Below are positions 1 to 7,327 of a stretch of DNA of 64,000 nt, one piece after another. The translations under genes were made by a program, and so were the position numbers. Under the pieces are notes generated by a model. It did not search any database. It was not told the origin of the DNA and worked only from the letters and a program-made list of their open reading frames with translations. The first letter of the stretch is position 1. Every line of letters starts with the position of its first letter. The stretch comes from Breznakibacter sp047600785 (GTDB taxonomy: Bacteria; Bacteroidota; Bacteroidia; Bacteroidales; Marinilabiliaceae): assembly GCA_047600785.1 (NCBI GenBank), contig JASGKH010000002.1, forward strand, positions 2,852,001 through 2,916,000, in the 5' to 3' direction.

Positions 1-566
1 GCGATACAATAGGCTTCAGAGGCCCGTTTGGCAATATTTTTCCCATTGACGACTGGAAAGGTAAGAACCTTCTGTTCATTGCCGGTGGAATTGCATTGCC
101 TCCCATGCGCTGCGTAATCTGGAATGCACTCGACAGGCGTAACGAATTTAATGATGTAACCATTGTTTATGGGGCCCGGTCAGTAACCGACCTTGTATAT
201 AAACACGAACTGGAGGAATGGAAAAACAGGTCCGATGTGAACCTCGTTATTACTGTCGACCCGGGAGGCGAAACTCCCGATTGGAAAGGTGAAGTCGGGT
301 TCGTACCATCTGTTGTTGAAAAAACAGCACCAAAAGCCGATAATACAATTGCCGTTGTTTGTGGGCCCCCTGTGATGATCAAATACACTTTCCCTGTTTT
401 GGAAAAACTGGGATTTAGTGACGAAAGTATTTTTACAACTCTTGAAAACCGTATGAAATGCGGGTTTGGCAAATGTGGCAGATGTAATGTAGGAAAATTG
501 TATATTTGCAAGGATGGTCCGGTTTTCACGTATAAGCAATTGAAAGAGCTGCCAGATGAGTATTGA
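1..566 (+). CDS. FAD/NAD(P)-binding oxidoreductase subunit, hydrogenase gamma / AsrB-like (5' truncated)
   Basis: The window opens inside this gene; the frame runs from base 3 and gives 187 residues. It resembles the ferredoxin-reductase-like subunits of sulfhydrogenases and anaerobic sulfite reductases, which pass electrons between NAD(P)H and an iron-sulfur partner. Visible parts are the end of the FAD-binding barrel (RGPFG near the start), the NAD-binding segment beginning LLFIAGGIALPP, a CGPPVM motif, and a C-terminal cysteine cluster C-x4-C-x2-C followed by a fourth Cys in YICKDGPVF, as expected for a [2Fe-2S] site of the DHOD-electron-transfer type. The partner subunits should lie upstream, outside the window. 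The exact enzyme (hydrogenase, sulfite reductase or other) cannot be settled from this piece. Confidence 0.85.
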   Translation, partial: DTIGFRGPFGNIFPIDDWKGKNLLFIAGGIALPPMRCVIWNALDRRNEFNDVTIVYGARSVTDLVYKHELEEWKNRSDVNLVITVDPGGETPDWKGEVGFVPSVVEKTAPKADNTIAVVCGPPVMIKYTFPVLEKLGFSDESIFTTLENRMKCGFGKCGRCNVGKLYICKDGPVFTYKQLKELPDEY

Positions 567-959
567 ACAAATAGACCGGTTAACGTCACTGCGATATAAA
601 CAAACATGATTGCGCCAGGGACCTTACGATTTGGAAAAAGGCGAAAGAGAAAAAAGCCCCGTTCGTTTTTCTAACCTAAATTGCCTATCCGACATCCAAA
701 TATCTTCTTCTTTTGCATCATTGATCCGTTTTTACAGGGCCATGTCCAGATCGAATCCTTGTGTTAATTTATTGATGATGAAATCGGTGTCTGATAAGTT
801 CCATAAATGGTATTTGAACTGATCGCCTTATTCTTGGCTCAGTCAACAACCACCGCGGAACCGTTTAAAAGAGCAGTGGTTCTCTTCCCAAACGCAGCTA
901 AAATGCCAAAAGACGATTAACAATTGGACTTTACAGTTCATCGCTTGGACAAAGATATG
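567..959. other. 393-bp intergenic stretch, possible decayed gene end
   Basis: No intact gene is supported here. On the minus strand, about 732-830, there is a short readable tail (WNLSDTDFIINKLTQGFDL, then a stop) that looks like the C-terminus of a helical protein, but an in-frame stop lies just upstream and no family is recognisable. It may be the remnant of a decayed gene or chance. No clear terminator hairpin follows the preceding gene. Confidence 0.25.
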
Positions 960-1541
960 TCACACAAGATCACAGGCATCGGCCGGCATCCAATGTTTGT
1001 CCTTGCCATCCCACTTTACGTTGCACCCGATGGGATTGGTCACGTTAACAGGTATACTTTTACCATCGACCAATGCAGTCAACACATCGGCCAACGTGTT
1101 TTCTGTCATTTTTGATGTATCGCGTGGCGAATCGACACCACGACCAGTATAGACCAGTCTACGTTGCACATCGAATACATAGAAATGCGGGGTCCGGAGT
1201 GCTCCATAAGCCAGTGCCACGTTTTGGGACCGATCGTGCAGATACACCCATGGGAATTTATGCAGTTCCATACGCGATATCATTCCATCAAACCCATCCT
1301 CGGCATAAGTGTTCTCACTATTCGAGTTAATAGCTACAAACTTCACGCCCTTACCGGCAAACGTTTCGGCCGTCGCCCGCGTTACCTCATCGGAACCAAT
1401 TACATACGGGCAATGGTTACAGGTGAAAAACACCACTAAAAATGGAAACTCCTTAAAATCGGCCAATTTATAGAACTGGCCATCGGTAGCCTTTAAATAG
1501 AATTCCGGAGCATTAGCTCCTATTGACAATGTAAATGCCAT
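960..1541 (-). CDS. Thioredoxin-fold (AhpC/TSA, redoxin) family protein
   Basis: The 193-residue product is a redoxin-type thioredoxin-fold protein, probably a peroxiredoxin-like or disulfide-exchange enzyme. An N-terminal GANAPEFYLKATDG segment is typical of AhpC/TSA proteins. The active-site region reads FTCNHCPYV near residue 50, giving a C-x2-C pair. The conserved TPHFYVFD segment follows near residue 120. I chose the ATG at 1541, which gives MAFTLSIGANAP; a start nine codons earlier adds residues that do not fit the family. No signal peptide is seen, so it should be cytoplasmic. It is divergent from the DUF486 gene. The substrate is unknown. Confidence 0.85.
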   Translation of the reverse strand: MAFTLSIGANAPEFYLKATDGQFYKLADFKEFPFLVVFFTCNHCPYVIGSDEVTRATAETFAGKGVKFVAINSNSENTYAEDGFDGMISRMELHKFPWVYLHDRSQNVALAYGALRTPHFYVFDVQRRLVYTGRGVDSPRDTSKMTENTLADVLTALVDGKSIPVNVTNPIGCNVKWDGKDKHWMPADACDLV

Positions 1542-1584
1542 AACGGAACGGTTTTTATAAGCAAACAATCGACCGTTTCAAAAG

Positions 1585-1613
1585 TTTATCCGGTAAAGAA
1601 ACGATTACCTTTG
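1585..1613 (+). promoter_or_regulatory. Bacteroidota-type promoter for the DUF486 gene
   Basis: TACCTTTG at 1606-1613 matches the TAnnTTTG -7 element of the phylum. The -33 box is weak: a TTT at 1585-1587. The predicted start of transcription is near 1620, 18 bases before the ATG at 1638. Confidence 0.4.
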
Positions 1614-1637
1614 CCAAAATTTTGAACGCCGACGATC

Positions 1638-2006
1638 ATGAAAGGCTTTTATTCCATATTACTGTTAATTGCGTCAAATATTTTTATGACGTTGGCGTGG
1701 TACGGCCATTTGAAGTTTAAAGAGATGAAATGGTTCGAGCATGTGGGCATGATCGGTATTGTACTGATCAGTTGGGGAATTGCACTGTTTGAGTATTTTT
1801 TCCAAGTCCCCGCCAACCGCATTGGTTACAGAGGGAACGGTGGCCCGTTTTCGATGTTCGAGCTAAAAATAATTGCCGAGGCCATTTCGTTGACGGTGTT
1901 TACCATTTTTACTTTGGTATTCTTTAAGAACGAAACACTTAGGCTCAACCACCTGATCGGCTTTATTTTTTTGATACTGGCCGTGTTTTTTATTTTTAAA
2001 AAATAA
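1638..2006 (+). CDS. DMT-superfamily DUF486 membrane protein
   Basis: This 122-residue inner-membrane protein matches the DUF486 family, small four-helix members of the drug/metabolite transporter superfamily. Hydrophobic helices lie at about residues 4-20, 35-53, 75-95 and 103-120. The signature-like segments NIFMTLAWYGHLKF and FQVPANRIGYRG are visible. The length is normal for the family and the ATG follows a recognisable promoter. Its substrate is not known. The A/T-rich 3' end of the gene doubles as the T-tract of the terminator of the convergent downstream gene. Confidence 0.88.
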   Translation: MKGFYSILLLIASNIFMTLAWYGHLKFKEMKWFEHVGMIGIVLISWGIALFEYFFQVPANRIGYRGNGGPFSMFELKIIAEAISLTVFTIFTLVFFKNETLRLNHLIGFIFLILAVFFIFKK

Positions 2007-2032
2007 AAGCCGTTTGCATATGGCAAACGGCT
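1996..2032 (-). terminator. Intrinsic terminator of the small exported-protein gene
   Basis: An 11-bp stem (AAGCCGTTTGC / GCAAACGGCTT, 2007-2032) with a 4-5 nt loop is followed, on the minus strand, by TTTTATTTTTT. The T-tract overlaps the 3' end of the convergent DUF486 gene. Confidence 0.75.
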
Positions 2033-2068
2033 TAAGGGCTCATTTAAATTTCATCCAAGGATCGTGAT

Positions 2069-2572
2069 TTACAACAAGTCTTGGTATTTCAACAATGATG
2101 GGAAATAGCAGGCAATCAAACCCAAAGCTTTTTCTTCCGGAATATCTCCTTCCGCTATTTTACGTTGTTGATCGAATGCTGCCAAATTCATGAAAATCTC
2201 ATTGTTCTCGGGTTTGAACTGAGCTTCTTTTCCAAAAAGACGTTCGGCCCCAAAACCAGCCTTGCGGCAAGCATATTTCACTTCCATGTCGCTTGAGCGT
2301 ACAATGTAATCCTTGCATTTTGCTTTCTCAACCACGTAGATGAATACCGACGATTTGGCGTTTTCATACTTAAGCTCAAATTTGCGAGCTTGCTGGCCGT
2401 TAATTGTTTCAGATTGTAACTCTGAAATAGAATAACCGCCCATAGGGGTATTGGAATCACCACTCAGCGAAATGCCATCTGCATTGGTTGCGTTTGCGCT
2501 AAAAGCAAAAAGAGCCATTACAATCCATAACCCCAACGCGACAAGGGTCGCATGGAAAGCTTTTTTTGCCAT
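2069..2572 (-). CDS. Hypothetical exported protein with N-terminal signal/anchor
   Basis: I do not recognise the family. From the ATG at 2572 the product is 167 residues and opens with MAKKAF and a hydrophobic stretch ending ALFAFSANA, consistent with a Sec signal peptide cleaved near residue 28. The mature part is small and soluble-looking, with two or three cysteines (KCKDY, YACRKAG, IACYF) that could form a disulfide in the periplasm. An in-frame ATG at 2644 would add 24 polar residues before the hydrophobic segment and was judged less likely. A strong terminator follows. No function is assigned. Confidence 0.6.
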   Translation of the reverse strand: MAKKAFHATLVALGLWIVMALFAFSANATNADGISLSGDSNTPMGGYSISELQSETINGQQARKFELKYENAKSSVFIYVVEKAKCKDYIVRSSDMEVKYACRKAGFGAERLFGKEAQFKPENNEIFMNLAAFDQQRKIAEGDIPEEKALGLIACYFPSLLKYQDLL

Positions 2573-2644
2573 AAGAGTCTCTGAAGACCCAACAACCTGA
2601 TAATTCACACTTGGAGCTGCGGTTACAAACAAATTTTGCTTCAT

Positions 2645-2905
2645 GACACTTGATTTTAAAAATTGAGTTTTATTGTTTTGCCCAATTCAATCAACGTACA
2701 TGCCACAACACACAACACATTCATAAACAGATACATAAAAACCGAGCCATTCTTTTTTGACACCACATCGTTTGTCCGTTTTCGAACAGCAATGTCCAAG
2801 AATGCAACAAAACAAAAAAATGTCCGGAAACGAACACAAAAACGTCGTTATCATTAACCAAACAACAGCGACGTTTTCCCTGATAATTCCATTCATCTAC
2901 ATATT
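2645..2905. other. Intergenic stretch with nothing recognised
   Basis: Low-complexity A/C-rich sequence on the plus strand between the small exported protein and the decayed hydrolase. I see no gene, hairpin or good promoter match. Confidence 0.4.
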
Positions 2906-3160
2906 TCATTCCAATGCCTGATAAACCATGTTGTGGAACAATTCGTGCACATTAGGTCCCCTATAGGGCTGAACATTGGCATAAACAAGAAGGATAAGAT
3001 TATACTCAGGATCAATCACTATAGGCGGCATTCCACATCCCATCCCACCGGTATGCCCCTTTTTAATCCAAGATGGTGGGCCACCTGCTTGTCTCCAAAC
3101 AACTCAAATCCCAGTCCAAACTTATTCCCATTTCGCCCAATGCTCAAATCACCTATTTAA
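2906..3160 (-). pseudogene. C-terminal remnant of a beta-lactamase-superfamily serine hydrolase
   Basis: Reading the minus strand gives a fragment NKFGLGFELFGDKQV. After a shift of frame near 3080-3090 it continues as PPSWIKKGHTGGMGCG and runs through a VIDPEYNLILLVYANVQ segment to a stop at 2906-2908. This is the end of a class C beta-lactamase/esterase-type (CubicO-like) protein: HTGG corresponds to the KTG/HSG active-site triad element, and the following strand-helix ending is typical. Everything upstream is missing and an in-frame stop lies just before the first fragment. It is a dead gene remnant downstream of the bd oxidase operon, not an expressed enzyme. Confidence 0.6.
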
Positions 3161-3274
3161 TTGGATTGGTTGTCGAACTATACCAATTAACCAATCCCCC
3201 TTTTGGTCCCTATGCCACATGAAAGGCGAAAAACATTCCTGTTTTCCGCCTTCCATGTCACGTTCATATCCAAA

Positions 3275-3397
3275 TTATTCTTCAGATGTTGGGAATTCCG
3301 GCCTGTCAAGCCTTTTTATCGCAAATTTTACGGCATAATAACTCACCACAATGGTTACAGGAAAAACCATATACCATAACATCTCACCAATATACAT
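3275..3397 (-). CDS. Small single-span membrane protein after cydB (CydX-like candidate)
   Basis: A 40-residue frame starts 20 bases after the cydB stop codon on the same strand, begins with ATG and ends in TAA. It opens MYIGEMLWYMVFPVTIVVSYY, a single hydrophobic helix at about residues 5-24. A basic stretch follows (VKFAIKRLDR) and then an acidic tail (PTSEE). Small one-helix subunits encoded directly after cydAB (CydX/CydS types) stabilise the haem site of cytochrome bd in other bacteria. Position, length and topology all fit such a subunit, but I cannot show homology. It is easily missed because of its size. Confidence 0.65.
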   Translation of the reverse strand: MYIGEMLWYMVFPVTIVVSYYAVKFAIKRLDRPEFPTSEE

Positions 3398-3417
3398 TGT
3401 GTTTTCTTTTTAAGGGA

Positions 3418-4551
3418 TTAATAAATATGCACCTCGGTCGAATTCATCTCGTCTTTGTCGATCCGCTTTTTGTTAATGGCCCTCCATGCAAACCAAATAT
3501 AGGCAACTACCACGGGAATAAACAAGGACACATAGCTCATTGCCGTGAGAGTAAAATGGCTTGAGGAAGCATTCTCAATGGTCAAAGAACTTTGGAGATC
3601 GGCCAATGAGGGGTAAAACGGAGTGTTATTGAAACCGGCAAGCAGGAACAGCGAAAAGACCACAAAAACAGTACCTATGCCTGCATGCCAGATAGACCGA
3701 TGGCTTTTCAAAAACAAAGCCGCAACAATTCCATAAAGTACGCCTACGACCCCGCTCAGGAAAAGGAATACCACGATCGGCATCGACAACAGATTGTGCA
3801 AATACTTAAACGCTTGCACCGATACTTCTTTAGTCTGAGGATCATACGCAAAGCCTTCGCGCAACAACAGCCATACGGTAAATACAAGGAAAAACACCAC
3901 AAACGGCACCGCATTGTACCAAAGGTGCTTGATCGACAACTTGTAAATATCGTCATCATCAATGGTGTTGATGAAATAAAGGATGCCAAGCACACGGGCC
4001 AAAAAAAAGACGGTTAGGCCCAATGACAAATTATGAAAGTTTAATGCAGCCTCCAACCCATGATAACTGTTTGCCCATTGAGATTGGTTTACATCGTTCA
4101 CAAGAAAGTTGGCACCGGTAAAAAAAGTGCCAACAGCCGTCCCGATAAGTACAGTCCCCAACAATCCGTTCATAAATAAAAACACTTCGTAGGTACGTGG
4201 GCCGAATACGTTATGGGGCCTTGAACGGAATTCATATGCTATGGCCTGAAGCACAAAAGCAAACAAAATAATCATCCACACCCAATAAGCCCCGCCAAAG
4301 CTAGTACTATAAAACAACGGAAAAGACGCGAAAAAAGCCCCCCCGAAAGTAACCAACGTGGTAAAAGTAAATTCCCACTTACGGCCAAGGGCATTCACCA
4401 ACATAGTACGGTGCAGCTCGGTTTTACCCAATGAAAACAACAAGGTTTGTCCTCCTTGAACGAACATCAAGAACACCAGCAATGCGCCCAAAAGCGAAAT
4501 CAAAACCCACCAGTATTGTTGCAATGCGATATGTGATAATGTTTCAAACAT
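3418..4551 (-). CDS. cydB: Cytochrome bd ubiquinol oxidase subunit II
   Basis: This 377-residue inner-membrane protein is subunit II of the bd-type quinol oxidase, which reduces oxygen to water at the expense of quinol. It is rich in hydrophobic helices. The N-terminal region has ALQQYWWVLISLLG, and a WEFTFTTLVTFGGAFFASFPLFY segment (split here in description only) is characteristic of CydB. The final helix is followed by a positively charged tail. The ATG at 4551 gives MFETLSH; a TTG two codons earlier would overlap the cydA stop. The start lies 2 bases after the end of cydA, so the two are translated together. The small membrane protein follows 20 bases downstream. Confidence 0.95.
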   Translation of the reverse strand: MFETLSHIALQQYWWVLISLLGALLVFLMFVQGGQTLLFSLGKTELHRTMLVNALGRKWEFTFTTLVTFGGAFFASFPLFYSTSFGGAYWVWMIILFAFVLQAIAYEFRSRPHNVFGPRTYEVFLFMNGLLGTVLIGTAVGTFFTGANFLVNDVNQSQWANSYHGLEAALNFHNLSLGLTVFFLARVLGILYFINTIDDDDIYKLSIKHLWYNAVPFVVFFLVFTVWLLLREGFAYDPQTKEVSVQAFKYLHNLLSMPIVVFLFLSGVVGVLYGIVAALFLKSHRSIWHAGIGTVFVVFSLFLLAGFNNTPFYPSLADLQSSLTIENASSSHFTLTAMSYVSLFIPVVVAYIWFAWRAINKKRIDKDEMNSTEVHIY

Positions 4552-4553
4552 GG

Positions 4554-6143
4554 TCAATGTCCTCCATCGTTAGGTCCAACTTTTATTTGTTTAAGCATAA
4601 TGCGGATCTCGGCAAAAACCAATGCCGCAAACGTGACAACGAACAGCCAGAATGTAATCATCACCGAAGTGGTATCAATTTGTGAAACGGCCGAAAGTGT
4701 GGTCATCAAATCCTGAATCACCCAAGGTTGGCGGCCAACCTCGGCCACAATCCATCCGCTTTGGCTGGCAATATAGGCCAACGGAATGGTCCACACGGCT
4801 GTCCATAATACCCAACGGTTATTATAAAGCTTGTTTTTGTATACCAACCACAACACAACCACAAACAAAAGGATAAAATGCATTCCCAAGCCCACCATAA
4901 TATGAAACGCATAAAATGATAACGATACAGGAGGAACCGTACGGTAAGCGTTTGCCTTTAGCACTTCAGGATTTGCGTCGTAATACACCCCGTAGCCAAA
5001 ATACCGGAACGTATGGTTCAGCCATTCCTCATCGCTGAACTTAGCTTTAAGCTCTTCGAAACGAACAGGGTCCCCCTTTTGCGCTTGTTTGTAGGCAAGC
5101 AAAGCTTGTTGTGCTTCGTATCCTCGTTTTATTTTTTCTTCGGTCGGCATTATACCGTGTTCCGCATTCCCCAGCACCAGATCATTGATCCCTGCCACAA
5201 AAGCATCGGCTTTCAGAAAAGCCATGTACGACAAAGCATTGGGAATTTCGATCTTGACCAAGAATTTCTCTTTTGAAAGATTACCGTCCTCAACTCCCTG
5301 GGGTTTTCCAAACAACCCGATGGCGACCAAAGGGGCGTTGGTTTGACCTTCGTACAAGGCCTCCATGGCGGCAAATTTCATCGGTTGGGTCGATGCGATT
5401 TCCCGTGCACTGCTATCACCCGATACGACCAGTACGATTGAGCTTACGATGCCGAATACCGATGCGACGATAATGCTCCGTCGCGCCAAGAGCAAATGCC
5501 TTTTTTTGAGCATAAACCAACTACTTATACCGACAACAAAAATGGCAGCCAATACAAATCCCGAGGTTGTGGTATGAATGAACTTATTAATGGCCGTTGG
5601 CGAAAAAAGCACCTCCCAGAAACTAACCATCTCATTGCGGGCAGTTTCAGGATTGAATTTCATGCCAACCGGATTCTGCATCCAGGCATTGGCGACCAGA
5701 ATCCACAATGCCGACAAGTTGGCTCCAATGGCGGTAAGCCATGTGGCTAAAAGGTGGAAACGCGGGCTTACTTTGTTCCATCCAAAAAACATAACCGCAA
5801 TGAAGGTGCTTTCCAAAAAGAAAGCCATAATTCCCTCAATGGCTAAGGGAGCACCAAAAATATCGCCCACAAACCATGAATAATTCGACCAATTGGTACC
5901 AAATTCAAACTCAAGGATAATACCCGTTGCTACACCTATGGCAAAATTAATCCCAAAGAGTTTCATCCAGAATTTGGTTGCTTTCTTCCATTCCGGATCA
6001 CCGGTTTTGTAATACAGCGTCTCCATAAACGCCAAAATGAACCCCAGGCCCAAAGTTAAAGGCACAAAGATCCAATGTACCATGGCTGTGAGGGCGAATT
6101 GCGCCCTGGACCAATTGACGAGTGCAAAATCAATGTGTTCCAT
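4554..6143 (-). CDS. cydA: Cytochrome bd ubiquinol oxidase subunit I
   Basis: The 529-residue catalytic subunit carries haems b558, b595 and d. The first helix contains the His in MVHWIFVPLTLG (residue 23, b595 ligand). The acidic pair of the proton channel lies in IEGIMAFFLEST. The b558 ligands are the His in FIHTTTSGF (about 190) and a Met in FHIMVGLGM (about 400). The quinol loop contains MKFAAMEAL, and GRQPW closes the conserved core. The length is normal for a long Q-loop CydA. The 14-base overlap with the upstream DUF4492 gene shows an operon. A 20-bp palindrome sits upstream of the operon and probably controls it. Confidence 0.97.
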   Translation of the reverse strand: MEHIDFALVNWSRAQFALTAMVHWIFVPLTLGLGFILAFMETLYYKTGDPEWKKATKFWMKLFGINFAIGVATGIILEFEFGTNWSNYSWFVGDIFGAPLAIEGIMAFFLESTFIAVMFFGWNKVSPRFHLLATWLTAIGANLSALWILVANAWMQNPVGMKFNPETARNEMVSFWEVLFSPTAINKFIHTTTSGFVLAAIFVVGISSWFMLKKRHLLLARRSIIVASVFGIVSSIVLVVSGDSSAREIASTQPMKFAAMEALYEGQTNAPLVAIGLFGKPQGVEDGNLSKEKFLVKIEIPNALSYMAFLKADAFVAGINDLVLGNAEHGIMPTEEKIKRGYEAQQALLAYKQAQKGDPVRFEELKAKFSDEEWLNHTFRYFGYGVYYDANPEVLKANAYRTVPPVSLSFYAFHIMVGLGMHFILLFVVVLWLVYKNKLYNNRWVLWTAVWTIPLAYIASQSGWIVAEVGRQPWVIQDLMTTLSAVSQIDTTSVMITFWLFVVTFAALVFAEIRIMLKQIKVGPNDGGH

Positions 6144-6363
6144 CGTTTAGTTTAGATTTAGTGATTTGTTCTATGACGTGGTTAGCCCTATCTTCGGTGG
6201 TAGAGTACTTGTTTTTTAACGTATCGCGGAAAAAGAAAAGTTTAAATATAAAAAACATGACAAACAGCTTCAGAAGGATAATCAACCAAAGTGTTTTGGC
6301 CCAAACCGGCATTTGCACAAAGCCTTGATAATAGAAATTGAATATTCGTGATAGCCGGACCAT
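6130..6363 (-). CDS. DUF4492 small membrane protein, first gene of the bd oxidase operon
   Basis: From the ATG at 6363 the product is 77 residues: a short basic N-terminus (MVRLSRIFNFYYQGF), one transmembrane helix (LWLIILLKLFVMFFIFKLFF, about 25-45) and a charged tail. This matches DUF4492, a family of Bacteroidota found beside cydA. Its role is not established; assembly or stabilisation of cytochrome bd is an inference from the constant neighbourhood. The gene overlaps the start of cydA by 14 bases. A longer in-frame extension to 6480 crosses the putative operator and lacks family character. Confidence 0.8.
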   Translation of the reverse strand: MVRLSRIFNFYYQGFVQMPVWAKTLWLIILLKLFVMFFIFKLFFFRDTLKNKYSTTEDRANHVIEQITKSKLNDGTH

Positions 6364-6685
6364 AATCTTACGTTTTTGTTCAACCAAACAACAAAGTGGC
6401 TTTAACCGATTAACGGAGAATACAATAACACTCAGATAAAAAAATGGTTGAGATTTGTGTTGTAAAACACAAAAATTCACATTTTATATGAATAATAATT
6501 CCATAGTCTCTGTACGAATCTACGACTAATATTTTCCAAAAAAAATTAGACAATTATTGGATAATTCGAAAAAAAGGGGTTAAATTCGTTTTAGCATTTA
6601 GGTATTTATTTACCTATTTGCAATATAGTAATAACCGCTCCTAAGTCATACGGGAACATGACCCAGGGGCTTAAAACCATAAAAG
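6364..6685. other. Divergent regulatory region between the cyd operon and the sigma factor
   Basis: Besides the 8+4+8 palindrome, an inverted repeat TAGGTA-N6-TACCTA lies at 6599-6616 before the ECF sigma gene and could be an operator for it. No perfect TTTG-N19-TAnnTTTG promoter was found for either gene, and no coding region is seen. Confidence 0.4.
6454..6473 (-). promoter_or_regulatory. Perfect palindrome upstream of the bd oxidase operon
   Basis: TTTGTGTT and AACACAAA flank a 4-nt centre, an exact 8+4+8 inverted repeat 91 bases before the DUF4492 start. TTGTG...CACAA half-sites are of the kind bound by CRP/FNR-family dimers, which commonly control cytochrome bd. No bound protein can be named from the sequence. 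Confidence 0.55.
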
Positions 6686-7180
6686 ATGACCGCAATACAA
6701 TTCAACAACCGCGTTATTGGCATACAGCCAAAACTATTGCGCTACGCGCTGACTTTAACTTATAATGAAGAAGATGCAAGGGATCTGCTACAGGATTCTA
6801 TTTTAAGGGCACTGAAGTTTAAGGACAAATTTACCGACAACACCAACTTCAATGCATGGATGCACGTGATAATGCGTAACACGTTTATCAACGATTACCG
6901 AAAAAAATCGCGCACATCAAAAAAGGACACCTCGATGGATGAGGTTCCATACCTTTCAAATTTCCATTCAACGAAAGAGACACCAGAAATGCACATCAGC
7001 GAGAAAAACCTTCGCCAAACCATTGAATTGTTGGACGAGGATTTGAAAACGCCGTTCAATATGTATGTGTATGGGTATAAATACAAAGAAATTGCAGAAA
7101 AACTGGACATTCCAATCGGAACCGTAAAAAGCCGTATCTCATTTGCAAGAAAACGGTTGCAGAATATGATAGCCAATTAA
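6686..7180 (+). CDS. ECF-type RNA polymerase sigma factor
   Basis: The 164-residue protein has the two domains of an extracytoplasmic-function sigma factor. Region 2 covers about residues 15-75 with DLLQDSILRAL and the -10-binding helix ending NDYRKKSR. Region 4 covers about 105-160 with YKEIAEKLDIPIGTVKSR, a classic helix-turn-helix. It should direct RNA polymerase to a small stress or envelope regulon. No anti-sigma factor gene follows; the next gene is convergent and a strong terminator comes directly after. A 6-bp inverted repeat upstream may be its own control site. Many such sigma factors exist in Bacteroidota, and the target genes cannot be inferred. Confidence 0.92.
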   Translation: MTAIQFNNRVIGIQPKLLRYALTLTYNEEDARDLLQDSILRALKFKDKFTDNTNFNAWMHVIMRNTFINDYRKKSRTSKKDTSMDEVPYLSNFHSTKETPEMHISEKNLRQTIELLDEDLKTPFNMYVYGYKYKEIAEKLDIPIGTVKSRISFARKRLQNMIAN

Positions 7181-7200
7181 CTCCCTCACAAGAATTTTCT

Positions 7201-7226
7201 AGCCCCGCAGTGCGGGGCTTTTTATT
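7201..7226 (+). terminator. Intrinsic terminator of the sigma factor gene
   Basis: An AGCCCCGC / GCGGGGCT stem with a very short loop is followed by TTTTTATTT, 20 bases after the stop codon. Confidence 0.85.
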
Positions 7227-7261
7227 TACATATCAACCAACAAAAAACAAGACGTTTGAAA

Positions 7262-7296
7262 TTAAACAAAAAGGGAATCCCGAAAGATCCCCTTTT
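7262..7296 (-). terminator. Intrinsic terminator of amt
   Basis: On the minus strand, AAAAGGGGATC and GGATTCCCTTTT pair with one G-U wobble and a T-rich 3' arm running into TTTTTGTTT, downstream of the amt stop. Confidence 0.65.
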
Positions 7297-7327
7297 GATT
7301 GAGAGTAGTATTTAGGTAGTAAGCGAA

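Noticed and set aside
2933..3160. 75-codon plus-strand frame
   Set aside because: The minus strand here encodes a recognisable serine hydrolase tail, so the plus-strand frame is its shadow.
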